Assembly: GCA_033725935.1 (NCBI GenBank)
Contig: MU867065.1
Location: 186,001-250,000, forward strand
Direction of reading: 5' to 3'
Length of the DNA: 64,000 bases
Origin: Cladorrhinum sp. PSN259
Taxonomy: Eukaryota; Ascomycota; Sordariomycetes; Sordariales; Podosporaceae
Within the stretch, counting starts at the first letter, position 1; each line of letters starts with the position of its first letter. Of the stretch, positions 33,270 through 45,497 are shown one piece after another. Below the pieces are notes generated by a model, which ran no database searches, was not told the DNA's origin, and saw only the letters and a program-made list of their open reading frames with translations. The translations under genes were made by a program, and so were the position numbers.

Positions 33270-35529
33270 TCACTCGGACAGAAAGATACGACCCCGTCGG
33301 CTGATGGAGGTGGTAGGGTCTCAACTTGATGACTCAGGCCCCGGAACACATGAAGGATTCACTCTACTCGGAGATTGCGTTGGATGCCTGCCGGATTCTT
33401 GCCTGAACGACAATTTAGAATTAGATGGAAAGTTCAGATGTAGAAATATTACCTTATCATAGGCATTTATAATTCACACCGAGTGTGGGTGGTATCCCTC
33501 GGAGTGGATATTGATCGTACTATGACAAGGCTCATCTTCAGGCATCAGCCGTCCGTGATGGCCAAAGTGCGACCTCAACATCAGTTGACGGGAGCAAGAT
33601 CGGACCCGAGTAACTCATGCGAGATACATGAAGTGGGTTAAACTGGTTGCGGACGGTTTTTAAAGTCTACCGAAACTGGAAGACTTGGGATTTCTTCCGT
33701 CCACCATCATGATATGGTATCAATGGATGTGAAGTTTGTGTCCAACACACAAAGTGTCTCAATATCCGGTCGCAAAGATAATGCATTCCTTTGAAGATGT
33801 TTTATTATTCACTCATGTTACTTTTGCAGCCCTTTCCTTCGGTAAAGAGTCAAATCTCCTTATGACATTTAAATCTGTTTACCATCCCAACCGACCCATG
33901 CTGATTGATATATGCACGGATCGTTACTGCATGACACCGAGTCAAATCTCGACAAAGTCAATTTAAGATTTCCTTCAAATCATAGAAAAAACTTTACTTC
34001 TACGTCGTCTCAACCGGCTTGCCCCAACAAGCTTGCCCCAACCATCACGTCCCATCGCTTCACGTGACTGCGATTTCCTGTTGAACAACATACCACGGCG
34101 TCTGATGTTGTGTTACCGGCGGTGGAGTTTGAGACATCTCGATTGCACTTACACAAAACGTTTATTAGACGGCACATCACCGATCAGCAGTTGCTGTCGC
34201 TTCCCTGCTCTTGACTGGATGTGGTACCCGCACACAGCCGGGGTCAGTTGAACTCTTTTTGCTCCACTTCCAATTTTCGAGCACACAACTGACCAGTGTG
34301 GGCTTGCGACCTGCTGTTTGTTTTTGCTGAATGCTTGCATGAATGATTCGACGTTTCTCTTAGGATTCTAGTGTAGAACGCTTAAGCTGATCGGGGTGGT
34401 ATCACTGGACAATATTTTGAAGCTATTCAAAGTGCCTCCACAAAACATCTCACACATACCGTATTTGGTATAAGTCACTAGGGGAAAGCCTGTGCATTTT
34501 CTGCAATCAAGTCCCGAATAGGCAGTGAAAAGGCAGGACAGGCTTTGATGATTGGCATCCATGCCTCAGTCAGCAGCCACATATTCCAGTCGGGTCACAA
34601 TGGCGGTGACAGCTGCAGTGACTAAGAGAATTCGAGCGGCGGTTCGCTAAAGAAGAAAATTTTGGGGCTAAGTTGAAACCGTAAGGATTTGCATAGTCAA
34701 ATGATAGACTGATGGAGGACGATCTTTTGTGTAAAAACTAAGCTGAGCCGTCTGGTCATAACCTGTCAATATTTTTTTTTCTTTCCCTCAACGAGGTCTC
34801 AAAACCATCACGTCCTCCCAAGCTTCTCACCCAAACGGGCTGTCCCGCACGGCAAGCCATTTACGGAAAAGTATTTGTTTTGGAAGCTGACGTTTCCGAC
34901 GACGATGCAACCCAAGTCTAGCAAATACCCGCTGCTCCGATTCCTGTTGGCACCTTTTACTTGAATGCTTTTAGTGTATGGCATTTGCAATAAGAATGAC
35001 GAGGATTGGGGGGGGTCAGAAAACGCCTCTCGGAGCAGGAAGGGGACGGGGGCCTATATGCACAACGTACATAATATCATCCAGTTCGAGTTTAGTTTTC
35101 GGGCACGAGGACGCTTCCCGCAGCGAAACTGCAGAATGGCTGGATCCTTGAACCAATCGGATTCCGTCCTCACAATCATCATGCACCTCCCGCACTGATG
35201 AAAAAGAAAAGAAATCTGATTAGTACACCAGAGTAAAGTTCCTTCGGCAAATGCAACCCCCAAGCCCTTTTATTTCCTCCCCCCACCCATCACAGAACAG
35301 CACATTGCCCTGGCATTGTCCTAAACGCCCGGACCCCGCTCCGAAGAGGGAAAGGTTACTTGACAATCATGCCAGCCGTGCAGTTGAGGTGCCCTTGAAA
35401 TAAGACCCCCAAGGTAATGATCTCCCGGGACCAATGATTCCCATCGTCCACACCCCTTTTCTCTCAGTCTTTCTCTCCAGCCTCATCAAACAACATCACT
35501 CATTCACGTCCTGATGCAATAATCGCAAA
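33270..35529. other. 2.2 kb intergenic region, no gene seen
   Basis: Lies between the secreted-protein gene and the methyltransferase gene, divergent from each other. Short frames on both strands look non-coding. A small duplicated CTTGCCCCAAC occurs near 34018-34042. No transposon, tRNA or conserved protein segment is recognised. Confidence 0.45.
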
Positions 35530-36691
35530 ATGTCAACAACATCACCAAAAACCTCCCCCAAAGACGCTAAATCGCGATCGGGAACGACCTCCCCCGGCGA
35601 CTTCCTCCCCGCCTCCCACTGGTCAGCCCTCGAGGCAGCCGAAGCTTCCGACAATGACGCCGACTCCCTCTTCAGCGAAAACTCCATACCGTACTCGACC
35701 GAGTCCCTAACCGAGTCCGTCCTCGCCTACCGCACGATCCACGGGCGCACCTACCACTCCGACCGCGGAAACGCCCAGTACTGGGGCTCAAACGACGAGA
35801 AGCAGTCCGAGAACCAGGACCTGTACCACCACATCCAGACTTTACTCCTCGACGACAAGCTTTTCCTCGCGCCCGTCGACACCGCCTCGCTCAAGAAAGT
35901 GGTAGACGTCGGCACGGGGACGGGCATCTGGGCCATCGACTTCGCCGACACGTACCCCCACGTAAACGTGCTGGGGATCGACATCTCCCCGATCCAGCCG
36001 AGCTGGGTGCCGCCCAACCTCGAGTTCCAAATCGACGACGTCACGCGCCCGTGGACTTTTGAGCCAAACAGCGTCGATTACATCCACATGCGCTTCCTCA
36101 ACGGGAGCATAGACGACTGGGACGCGCTCTTTGCGGAAGCGTACCGCGCTCTCAAGCCCGGCGGGATTCTGGAGTCCATGGAGCCGTCTGCGGTGCTGAC
36201 GAGCGACGACGGGACGGTCAATGATGATTCGGCGCTCGCGGAGTGGGCGAGGATCTTCCACGAGGCGGGCAGGAGGAGCGGCAGGCCCTTTACCGTTTTC
36301 GAGGACGATCTTCAGAACAAGGCGTTTGCGGCTAATGGGTTTGTGGACGTTACTGAGATCAGGAAGAAGGTATGTTATCATTCACCCCGCAGAAAAAGAA
36401 GAAGAAGAAAAACGAGAGGGGTTGACTGACCAAAAACAAAAAAAACAGTGCCCGCTTGGAGCATGGCCAAAAGACCCCAAGCAAAAGCAGATAGGCCAGT
36501 ACGGACACCTCATGCTCGAGCAAGACTCTGAGGGTCTTATTCTCTTTGCTGCAAACGTCCTCAACGGCTGGAAAAAGGAGGAAGTGGCCGTGTATATTTC
36601 CCAGGTGAAGAGGGAGCTGAGATCAAACAAGAAGCACTGTCATTATTGGCAAAAGATTGTTTGGGGACGCAAGCCTTTGTCAGCTGAGTGA
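35530..36691 (+). CDS. LaeA-like SAM-dependent methyltransferase
   Basis: Exons 35530-36369 and 36449-36691 join in phase through a 79-base intron (GTATGT..AACAG, with TGACTGAC), giving 360 residues. The N-terminal 60 residues are Ser/Asp-rich and disordered. The class I methyltransferase fold follows: motif I VVDVGTGTGIWAIDFAD near 118, an acidic loop GIDISPIQPSWVPPN, then DDVTRPWTF and LKPGGILESMEP. The layout, including SWVPPN and the C-terminal GAWPKDPKQKQIGQY block, is that of the LaeA/TAM-domain family. LaeA itself is a nuclear regulator of secondary metabolism, but fungi carry many relatives, so this is not necessarily the global regulator. It is not adjacent to the left-hand cluster. 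Confidence 0.9.
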
Positions 36692-37071
36692 CGGATGCAA
36701 GGAGGATGAAGGTGAGAACGGGGAGGTCGAACTGGGACACATGTAATTGCAGAAAGGAGGAGGAAGTTCAAACTTACGGGGGTGATCTTTTAGCGACATC
36801 GAGACAACGTTAGACCGCATCATGGAAAGGGGAATATACCATTCAAATGAACCGTACTGAGAGAGAGAAAGAGAGAGAATAAGAAGAATAAGAGTAAAGT
36901 CTAATAAAGTGATATCATAAAATCATCAGGCTTATTTTTTCTGCATCAGCCGAACCAGAATTTCGCTCCGCCCTAGTAATCTTGTTTTTGGCTACAGATG
37001 TTGCTCCCAGAGAACCAAACATATTAAAACCGAAACGAAAAAAAGAGAAAGAAATCGAAACAGAAAATTGC
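36692..37071. other. Convergent intergenic region
   Basis: 380 bases between convergent genes, with a GAGAGA-rich stretch near 36858-36880. Nothing else is recognised. Confidence 0.4.
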
Positions 37072-39788
37072 CTAAAGCTTCCTAAATACGGTGTTAAAAA
37101 TCTCCCTGCTCTTCAGCAGATTCACCACCCTCAACCGCTCATTATCCAGATGTGCCGCATCACTGGCCTGTCCGCAAGGCAAATGTGCTGCAGGGGCATT
37201 GAACTCCTTCTCCAGGAACCGAATTGGGGAGATAGATCCTCCCTCGCGGATATACAGCGGTTTCCTCGTCTTGGGCGCCTGCTCGTCGTTAGTGCAGTTC
37301 GCAGGGAGTGAGACCACAACTCCGTCCTTCTTCCCTTCCTCCGTCGCGGCGGTGGATCCCCATGCCCTCATCACGGCCTCCTCTAACGTCCGGAAAATGT
37401 AGTTCCCCGGCACACCAAGCCATGGCTCAGCTTTGTTGTCAATCCGGATCGTCAAGGTGTTTTCGCTCTCAAAAGTCTCGTACTCAGCCTTGAGGAAGGA
37501 CTTGAGCGAGTTGATAACCTCCTCAACCTCCTGACCTGGCACAAGACGGATGCTGACATTGGCGGTGGCGTGGCTGCTGATTAAGCTGCCGTCTGGTCCG
37601 GATACGTTATATCTGTGGATCGTCAGGTTGGGCTCACGCCACCTCGCCATGAGGCTGCGCCTGAGCGCCTCGATGGGGCCATTGGATGGGTTCCGCCGTA
37701 TGAGTATGTTTGCAATCTCGTCATAACGAAGTTCCTCCTCCTTGGTCATGGGCAGGATACCGTCGTAGAATCCCGGGATGTTGACGTGGTTCTTGCGATC
37801 CTTGAGCTTGCTGAGCAGGAGAGTCAGATCCGTAAGGGGCTCCGACAGCATATTGCTTCCATCAACGCCAGAGTGGAGATCTGGGTGCTTGGAGTCAATG
37901 CAGACTGTGGCATGCAGAACACCACGAAGACCGTACGTGAGGCAAGGTACCTCATCATCCAACCAGTAACTGTTTGCCAACAGGACGTAGTCGATATGCC
38001 CAATGAGATCTTTGTTCTTACGGACAGACTCAATGAACCCCCGTGACCCAGACTCCTCCTCGCCCTCGATAAGGAAGATGATGTCCGAGTCAAGCACCTT
38101 CTCTTGGAGAAGGTCCGAGACGGCATATAGAGCAGCAATAATAGGACCCTTGTTGTCGCTGACGCCACGACCATAGAGATACCCGTCTCGTCCAGAGAGC
38201 TTGAAGGGGTCGTGCTCCCAGTTATCGCCCTTCTTGTCTGCTGGCACGACATCGTAGTGACCGTAGAACAAGATCCGCTTCCGCTTCTCTGCAGGCTCGA
38301 GTTTACCGCTGAATTTCGCAAACACAATAGGGTTGTGTAGTCCATCGGTGCTGAGCATCTCCAAATCGGCACCGAGTCGCTTGAATAGAGCCCCGAGGAA
38401 TGTGGCACCCTTGCGGCAGTCCTCCGTAAACTCCGGCCGAGAAGAGACGGTCTTGTAAGAAACGAACTCCCGTAGAGACTGAATCATCATATCTTCAGCA
38501 GGACCAGCTCCTTCCTCCTCCATGGATGGCATGCCATTAACGCGCCAGACGTGGACCGTGTTATCGTTGGCTCCAGTGATGTAGAGCTGGTCGTTTTGGT
38601 GGACAGCAACGGCGGATGAGAGGATCTTGGCATCATGAGCCCTCCATCGGCTGAGGCATTGGTATTTCTGGCTGATGTTCTGCGATGAACCGCTATTGTC
38701 CCTACCATAATGAACGGTGCTGTGTTTCTGTTGTTCATGTCAGCCAGACCGAAACACTTGCAAAGAAGTGGAAGAAAGGATTTGCCTACCGAAGCTGAGC
38801 CGCCAGTTCCACCACTCCAAAGAAGCCCAAAGCTCATCTTGAGTGTGTTGACGTTCCCATCGTGAGCCTTGATGACTCTCAATTTCTGCTTGGTGTCGAG
38901 ATCCCACAACTCAATGATCCCCCGCAGCTTACCAGCGTATAGGAAGGAGCCGTCAACGGCAATGGACATTACGGATTCGCTATCATCCTCGCCTAGAACC
39001 ATCAACTCGTCTATGTAACCAGTGACACCATCTCCATCCTCATAATCTGGGCCGACATCGGAGAGTTGCCAAAGCTTGATTGTGCCGTCACCGCCTCCAG
39101 AGATCAAGACGTCCTCATCTGAGCCCACCAGTACCGTGGGCCCCTTTGCCACCAACATGGAAAACACCCAGCCGTAGTGCGCATATTGCCTTATTGCCCC
39201 AGAGTCAATCTCCAACACTTGCTCTGCCTTGGGTATCAGCGAGTAGAACTCTTCCATGCGTCTCGGTGTAGATGCGCCGCCGCCGACAGCTCTAGAGTCG
39301 AAGAAGCGGTGTTGCCGTCTGTCGGGATGGTTTGCTGAGTCGTGCGGAACTCTCCTGGAGGGATCGTTTAGATTAATCCATAGTATATCCTGAGTCTGTG
39401 TTCCGAGGTAGAGCGTCTCTCGTTGCGGTGAGTAGGCAATGCTGAAGACGTCGCCGACATCGTAGGTGCTGTATATTTCGTAGAGGCGGGTGAATGTTTT
39501 GGGGCACCATACGCCAATCACTGGTTCGCAGGCGCTCGAGAAGAGGTACTTGCCATCTTCTGATAAAAGGAGGTTGAGAACGCTTCGCTTGTGTGCCTGG
39601 ATTGTCTGCACGGGCTGGTATGTGCCAAGGGTCCAGATGACAATCTCGCCTTTGCTGGTGCCAGCGAAAATATACTTGTCTGAGACGGCAATCGCAAGCA
39701 CCGAACCGTCGTGTCGGAGCTCCTGCAGTTGGTCTGGTGCTGAGTCGGGGCACCCGTCGTCTAAATCTCGGTTTTCGAGGGTAGGCAT
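37072..39788 (-). CDS. DUG2: Dug2-like WD40/M20 peptidase fusion (glutathione degradosome subunit)
   Basis: Exon 1 (39788-38790) and exon 2 (38727-37072) are separated by a 62-base intron with a GCTGAC branch point, giving 884 residues. The N-terminal 400 residues hold WD40 repeats (for example SVLAIAVSDKYIFAGTSKGEIVIW and GGGDGTIKLWQL). The C-terminal half is an M20 metallopeptidase with zinc ligands in ILFYGHYDVVP, YGRGVSDNKGP and EGEEESGSRGF. This fusion is the hallmark of Dug2, which with Dug1 and Dug3 degrades glutathione outside the gamma-glutamyl transpeptidase route. The start is the first true ATG (MPTLENRDL); upstream in-frame sequence begins with TTG. Cytosolic, housekeeping. Confidence 0.92.
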
Positions 39789-40295
39789 GGTTGGGGATTT
39801 GTCTAAACGTCGCGCCCAGAATTCGTTAGCAAAAAAAAGATAAGACGAAGTAGCAATTGGTGTTGTATGCAAGTTGTAGATCTAGAGTTGGTGTCGCAAG
39901 ATAAAATCGTGCTCAGACCATGGAGATTATTGAAGAGTCAACAACCGGCACTGAATCTGACGACATTTCTTGGGAAAATCACTGTCATGTCCCGACTAAC
40001 GGCGTGAGCCCCGCGCTAAAGAAACGCCCAGATCCCTCACAACGGGGTCTCTGGCAGGGATTGCTTGCCCCACGCTTCAGGGCGCTGGAGGGTGGTTAAA
40101 AGAGAGCTCCACCACAAAGAACAAGTCATCCCAAAATGGATCCCAATGGATTTCGATGACTGAACACCACACGGGAAACAGGGGAACACATGCACCCCAC
40201 GGTCCGACACGCTGGAACAGCCGTGGAGTCCAGGGACAAAGGGGAGGAGGATGCGCAGGAGACGTGGGGGTTTGGGGGGTGGAAGATGTACTTGA
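39789..40295. other. Intergenic region
   Basis: About 500 bases containing the Dug2 promoter. A 3' exon of the neighbouring hypothetical gene could lie in 40126-40300 (see that entry). No other feature is seen. Confidence 0.35.
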
Positions 40296-40736
40296 TCACT
40301 CGGTACAGCGGTTCAAATGGCTGAAGCAAACAGAAAGAGGTAACTCACCATGGGTGAGAGCGTGGGATGATGGGCGACCAGGCGGCTGAGGAAGCGCCGC
40401 AGCCGCCGCCGCTCTGGCCTTCAAGATCTTGATGCATCCCGTGCAGCCTTCATTGTCATTGTCGTGGAGATGGCAGCTCCATGGATCAAACGTCTGCCTC
40501 AAGACGGCCACATCGATGGCCATATTATTCTGCTCCTTGGTATCACCTGTTGAGATGTCGTTGTTGGTTGTGTTGCTGGTACTGCTGCCGGTCCTCTTGA
40601 TGCCTCCAAGTCTCCAAACAAAATTTCTAGGAAGGGGATGGCGGCTAGGGCTCGACGGGAGTTGTTGTTGGTGTTTGCACTTTTGTATATGTGTCAGAGT
40701 CGATGACTGTTTCTCGGGTGCTCCGAATTCCTCCAT
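40296..40736 (-). CDS. Possible small hypothetical protein
   Basis: An open frame from ATG (40736, MEEFGAPEKQSS) to a stop at 40296, about 146 residues. A cysteine/histidine segment FDPWSCHLHDNDNEGCTGC is followed by an alanine-rich stretch. A good donor (GTGAGT from 40348) suggests splicing to a downstream exon that I could not fix, so the last 17 residues may not be real. The antisense frame is also open, which weakens the case. No family is recognised. Confidence 0.35.
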   Translation of the reverse strand: MEEFGAPEKQSSTLTHIQKCKHQQQLPSSPSRHPLPRNFVWRLGGIKRTGSSTSNTTNNDISTGDTKEQNNMAIDVAVLRQTFDPWSCHLHDNDNEGCTGCIKILKARAAAAAALPQPPGRPSSHALTHGELPLSVCFSHLNRCTE

Positions 40737-42010
40737 GTCGGACGGGTTCTTGCTGCTGCTGTTCAACGGGGCAGATGACGCGAGATCAGGGGTGCTCTAC
40801 ACCATACTGGAGTTTGTCCCTCATATGCCAGAGCGCACGGGTCGAAAGAAGTAGGACGGAGGCATCTCACCGCTCTTAGGGTACCAAGACAGTGGATTCG
40901 AGAAACATTGAAAGTGTGAGGTGAAGTGAGGACAACAGAAGAGACCCTCAGGGAGGAGCGTGACTATTCATATACGTGATTGTCAGGTCATGTTCCGAAT
41001 CGGCCATGTATCGAAGCGCCACGAAGCCTTTTTGTAACAAAGCCAATGCCAACTGCAAATTTCCGTGTGTAATCGCGTATGAGAGATTTTAAGAGGCCTG
41101 TGTCTGGAGTCCATGTCCAACATCACCAATGCCCATTGATTGAGTGACATGCATGGTTGTGGAACATTAGCTCATCTGTGGCTTGCTGCTGTTTGTATTG
41201 CAGACTGGCGTCAGGTTAGGAAGGTGATCTACACCGCATTGAGTGTTTCTGGTAGCCACTGTGTCGTGTGTGTCTTGCCTAGCCATGCTGTCGACAGCAC
41301 AGAGTGATCACGAGCCCAAGTGTGCCCGCGTCGATTGGGACGAGAACAAGAAGGGAGACGGTTTGTTATCTTGATCCCCACATCGGTTCCGGGGACGCAT
41401 CCCGGGCGTGGCAGGTACCCTTGCGGGCCAGGGATAGTGTCGTGCTATTTCGCTGGGCACCTGAGGATCTGGCATACCTGTGAATGAGTATGTTGGCAAC
41501 GTGAGCATTGAGCTAAAAATCTTGATGTAAAATAAATCTCTCAAAGTCACCACAATATTTCAGACAGTGGTAACCGACATGTCGCAACTTACAAAATTCG
41601 GAAGCTCAAGGGAACCCCAAAAGAATGATGCAACAGCGGGTCCCGTTCTTCTGCCCCACCATAAGAATGTCCAACGGATAACCCGCGTCCGATAACGGCG
41701 GGGCAGCTTTCTGGCGAATCCCTTGGCTTTGCTTGGCTGAAAAGTCAAATGGTCTGTGCTTTTCAGTCACCAATCCCTGTCTGCGGGCTGAGCGGGCTTA
41801 GCCGAGTATTTTTTTTTGGATCATCAAGAATTTGGAGGTTCGCAGAATCCCGTTCAACTGCCATCCAGACCACCACCACCACCCACCATCGTCATCCAAC
41901 CCCCGCGAAGCTCCCCGCGACTTATCCTCCCGACCCATCGTGGCGATCCGACGTCCTGATTATCCGAGCAACTTACCAAACGAATCATCAACAGACTACC
42001 ATAGAACACA
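40737..42010. other. 1.27 kb intergenic region upstream of Tim17
   Basis: Holds promoters of two divergent genes. No credible open frame, RNA gene or repeat is found. The part nearest the Tim17 start is C/A-rich (CACCACC tracts near 41872-41885), as is usual for an expressed leader. Confidence 0.4.
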
Positions 42011-42720
42011 ATGGATCACACCAGAGGTGAGTCCTTTGCGGCACTCGAGCCTGACACATTCCAGTGGTGCTGACGAGATTCCGGTAGATCCCTGCCCATG
42101 GGTCATTGCCAATGACTTTGGTGGTGCATTCGCAATGGGTGCTGTTGGTGGAACGATCTGGCACGGCGTGAAGGGTTTCCGAAACAGTCCTTATGGCGAG
42201 AGACGGGTAGGTGCCATCACGGCAATCAAAATGAGAGCCCCGGTTCTCGGCGGTACGACACTTAACAACCTATAAAGACTCGGGTCGATGCTAAACTGGT
42301 GGCATAGGCAACTTTGGTGTTTGGGGTGGTCTATTCTCAACATTCGACTGTGCGGTTAAGGGCGTAAGGAAGAAGGAAGATGCGTACAACGCCATTGTAT
42401 GTGGCCAACCTGAAAAAAAAAGAGAAATCCTGCAGAAATATCAAGACGCTGACACTCCTAGATTGCGGGTTTCTTCACTGGTGGCTGCTTAGCAATTCGT
42501 GGTGGATACAAGGCAGCAAGGAACGGTGCCATCTCTTGCGCCATTCTGTTGGCCGTTATTGAGGGTGTTGGTATTGGATTCCAGAAGATGTTTGCGGGTG
42601 CCACAAAGTTGGAGGTATGTCGAACTCGGTTGTGTCTTGGAGGCAACAGTGTTGGCGGTACTAACAGTCTTTACACAGGCTCCTCAACCACCTTCTTCAG
42701 GCGAGATGAAGCTTGCATAA
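42011..42720 (+). CDS. TIM17: Tim17, mitochondrial inner-membrane translocase subunit
   Basis: Five exons (42011-42026, 42088-42252, 42308-42396, 42462-42614, 42679-42720) give 154 residues starting MDHTRDPCPWVIANDFGGAF. This is the conserved Tim17 start, and it fixes the first acceptor at 42087 rather than 42064. Four membrane helices carry glycine-rich motifs (GAVGGTIWHGVKGF, GGLFSTFDCAVKGVRKKED, GGYKAARNGA). Tim17 is the essential pore-lining subunit of the TIM23 complex, importing presequence proteins across the inner mitochondrial membrane. All introns are 55-65 bases. A well-conserved housekeeping gene with no defects. Confidence 0.97.
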
Positions 42721-43035
42721 TTTGTATCGATACTTCGACGATGGCGAATCAATCTCTCTCAACTCTTTTTTCTCCGGGTCTCGGTAGATCCGGACGTGTA
42801 TATTTGTACGCATTCATGTCGGTTAGCATTTCGGGAGGCGGCGTTCCCTGTAACATAAAATTGGTTTGTTACACTTTGAGATAAATGGGGGCAGAGTATG
42901 GGTGTCCAGACGAGCGGCAGCGGACATATCAATCCGAATAATTTTTTTTTTGAGGCAACTCATGGCATCAATGGCTACTGTGCAGGCTTATGTAGCTCAA
43001 CAAGCAGGAAATCTAGGATATGAACACGCCCGAGC
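42721..43035. other. Convergent intergenic region
   Basis: 315 bases of 3' sequence shared by Tim17 and the asparaginase gene. Nothing else is seen. Confidence 0.4.
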
Positions 43036-44507
43036 TCACATCAACCTTCCCGAATTCCAATATTTCAACTGCTCCGGCATCGTCTCTCCCCGGTACTCTT
43101 TCGACAGCTTGTCTCCATCACGCCAAACCTGAGCGTACGCGACCCCCTTCTCATCAACCCAAGCTCGAAACATGCCACCGCAGTTGAACTCTTGAATCAG
43201 ATCCGTCCGAGTTCCCACCACCTCCCCGGTCTCGGCATCCCTCGTAATGGCGGCTTCAATACCGATAACGCCGCCCTGTCCTTCTCCTGTCTTGCCCCAC
43301 CGATATCCTGCGCTTCGCTGCAGCTCTCCATCCGGCCCCGAAACCTTCCTGGCTGCTATCCTCCCCTGATACCCGCCCCACCTTGCAATAGCGCCGATTG
43401 TCCTCGCCGCCGCCGTCCTCAAGAAAGAATCGCCGTTACCAGTGCCTGAAACCGCCAGCGCTTTGGTCGTAATCACTCGCCTACACTCGACCCCGAGAGA
43501 AGGAGAATAAATAAAAGGAGTGGGCAAGCAATCGGCCCTTAACTTCTTCAGCGCGCCACTCAACATGACCGCCGGAGAACCAGGCGACGCGAAGGGCGGA
43601 CTTGAAAAGTCGGTTTCTTCCCACTCCTCAGCCCAGAACCCGGCGCCCACCGAGGGCGTGTCACCAATTCTTCCAGTCAGTTTGTTTGTCAGGCCGCCCG
43701 TGCTCGTCGCAACGCAAACAACACCTTCCTCGTCGAGCGCCACGGCGCCTACCGTCCCCTGAGGCAGATACTCTTCTTTGCTGTACGTCGCTAGGCCTCC
43801 TTGTTTTTCTCGCTCCAAAGCGCGGATGTGTTCGTCCCATCGCTTCTGAGTGAAGAAGTAGGAAGGGTCTACGAGTTCTAGACCGTATTTCTTTGCTAAT
43901 ATTTCTGCGGATTCGCCGTGCAGGAGGGTGTGTCCCTGCGCGGAGGGGACGTTTAATTCGGCGGAGGAGGAGGAGGAGGAGGGTATTAAGAGATCGGAGT
44001 CTCCGTGTTCGAGGAGGGCTTTGGCTAGGAGGATTGGACTGCGCACGTGTTTGAGGCCCGTTACGCCTACGCCACATTTCGAGTGGCCTCGGGAGACCAT
44101 TACCGAGGCTTCGAGCTCGTTCGTGCCGTCGCGAGTGAAGACGGCGCCGTGTCCTGCGTTGAAGAGGGGGTTATCTTCTAGGAGGGTTACGGCGTAGGTT
44201 GATACGGCTAGGGAGGAGGGAAGGAGGGGTCGAGATGAGGCGGTGGGGGAGGGAAGCGGGGTGAGCATGTAGGCGTGGGTTTTGGAGATCTGACGGCCAG
44301 CGTCAAGGTTAGTAGGAGGGGAAATCTGGGCAATGAAGGGTCTACACGTACAACCGTCAAGAGGGATGCGCGATACTCGTGGTAAAGGGTTGGCGGGAGG
44401 GTTTCCGGCGTGATCTGACCAGCCCCGCCATGGATTATTATTCTCGGCTGGAACTTGGGTTTCCGATGATGGTTTGCAGAGTACTCCATTTTAGTTTGCT
44501 TCTCCAT
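43036..44507 (-). CDS. L-asparaginase/isoaspartyl peptidase-type Ntn hydrolase
   Basis: Exon 1 (44507-44352) and exon 2 (44289-43036) join through a 62-base intron (GTACGT..CGTCAG), giving 469 residues. Family marks: IIIHGGAGQITPE at the N-terminus, NPLFNAGHGAVFTRDGTNELEASVM, and the self-cleavage site QGTVGAVALD, where the Thr becomes the N-terminal nucleophile, followed by STGGLTNKLTGRIGDTPSVGAG. It should hydrolyse L-asparagine and/or beta-aspartyl peptides after autoproteolysis. Inserts such as the SSSSSSAEL loop make it longer than plant-type enzymes. A second in-frame ATG (44489) is a possible start. No signal peptide; likely cytosolic. Confidence 0.92.
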
Positions 44508-45497
44508 GTTCACTTGACAGACTGCGTATGTGCCAGCAACTTCTCTAAATAATCGGCGGCGTCGTAATGTTGTTTGAACGGCGTAACGTACGTGATGCAT
44601 GGGCGGAAGTCAACGCCAGTCCGATAAGACGAGAGTAAAGCTCTTATCTGCGGCCAATAAGAACGTTGCCTTCTCGAGGATCTCGCCAAGCTGCCGCTTC
44701 TGCACCTTGGCAATTGGGGGGGGATATCGAGGTCCGAACTTTCCGGCACGGTGCAGAGGCAAAATGGGTGATACAACCGAGACTCAACTCCACTGAACCA
44801 AGGGTTTTTTTCCGCCTGGATAAGTCATTTTGGAGTGAATTTTTTGATCCGGCAACTGTCCGAATTGGGAATATGCATGGCTTGCCGACATCCGGCATCT
44901 TTCCACACAACGTTGCCGGCGGGCCAATGGGCGAACAGAAGCACTCAGGTCTCCGTTGTCCAAGGACTACATTACTCTCGCCATTGCAATGCATAATCGG
45001 TAGACATTTAATCTCAAAGACGATGGGTCGTCACTTCGCACATGGAGTCAAGAGTTTCAGGTGTTTGGATTTTCGCGTACACCATGCCTTTGAGGTTGAT
45101 GATTTCCGCTAGGTTAGACCATCATTGGCAAGTAGCAATCCTTGACAGCAAGCATCAAGATCTTCACACGTCTTCGGGGGGTTTTTTTTTTCAGAATGTC
45201 TTAGTGTTCATTCCATGCTTTGCATACAGCAGCCAGATGCAATGCACACTGGTCAGTGGGATAGGTAGGTAGCCTTTGAGTTTCTATCAAACCCTAATAA
45301 CGATACGAGGTTAGTGACGGCATCTCGAAGTAAACAAACTAGCACACACACACACAGAATTCTCACATGGTCCTAGTACAGCAACTTGCCGACTTTCTTT
45401 TTAAAAAGTCTTTCTCTTTCCTTTGCCATTCTCGCTCGCATACGCTTCTTTCTTCCCTTTGGAAGGTACATGTATATCATCTCCTTCATTCATCACC
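44508..45497. other. Divergent intergenic region
   Basis: About 990 bases between divergent genes. A (CA)7 tract lies at 45343-45356 in the leader of the downstream gene. No gene is recognised. Confidence 0.4.

Noticed and set aside
40429..40854. Plus-strand frame of 141 codons opposite the small hypothetical gene
   Set aside because: Leu/Val/Cys-rich antisense reading; the minus strand has the better start and a clear GTGAGT donor, so only that was listed, with low confidence.
42027..42064. Short first intron of Tim17 ending at 42064
   Set aside because: It breaks the reading frame and adds residues absent from the conserved Tim17 N-terminus; the acceptor at 42087 gives MDHTRDPCPWV in frame.
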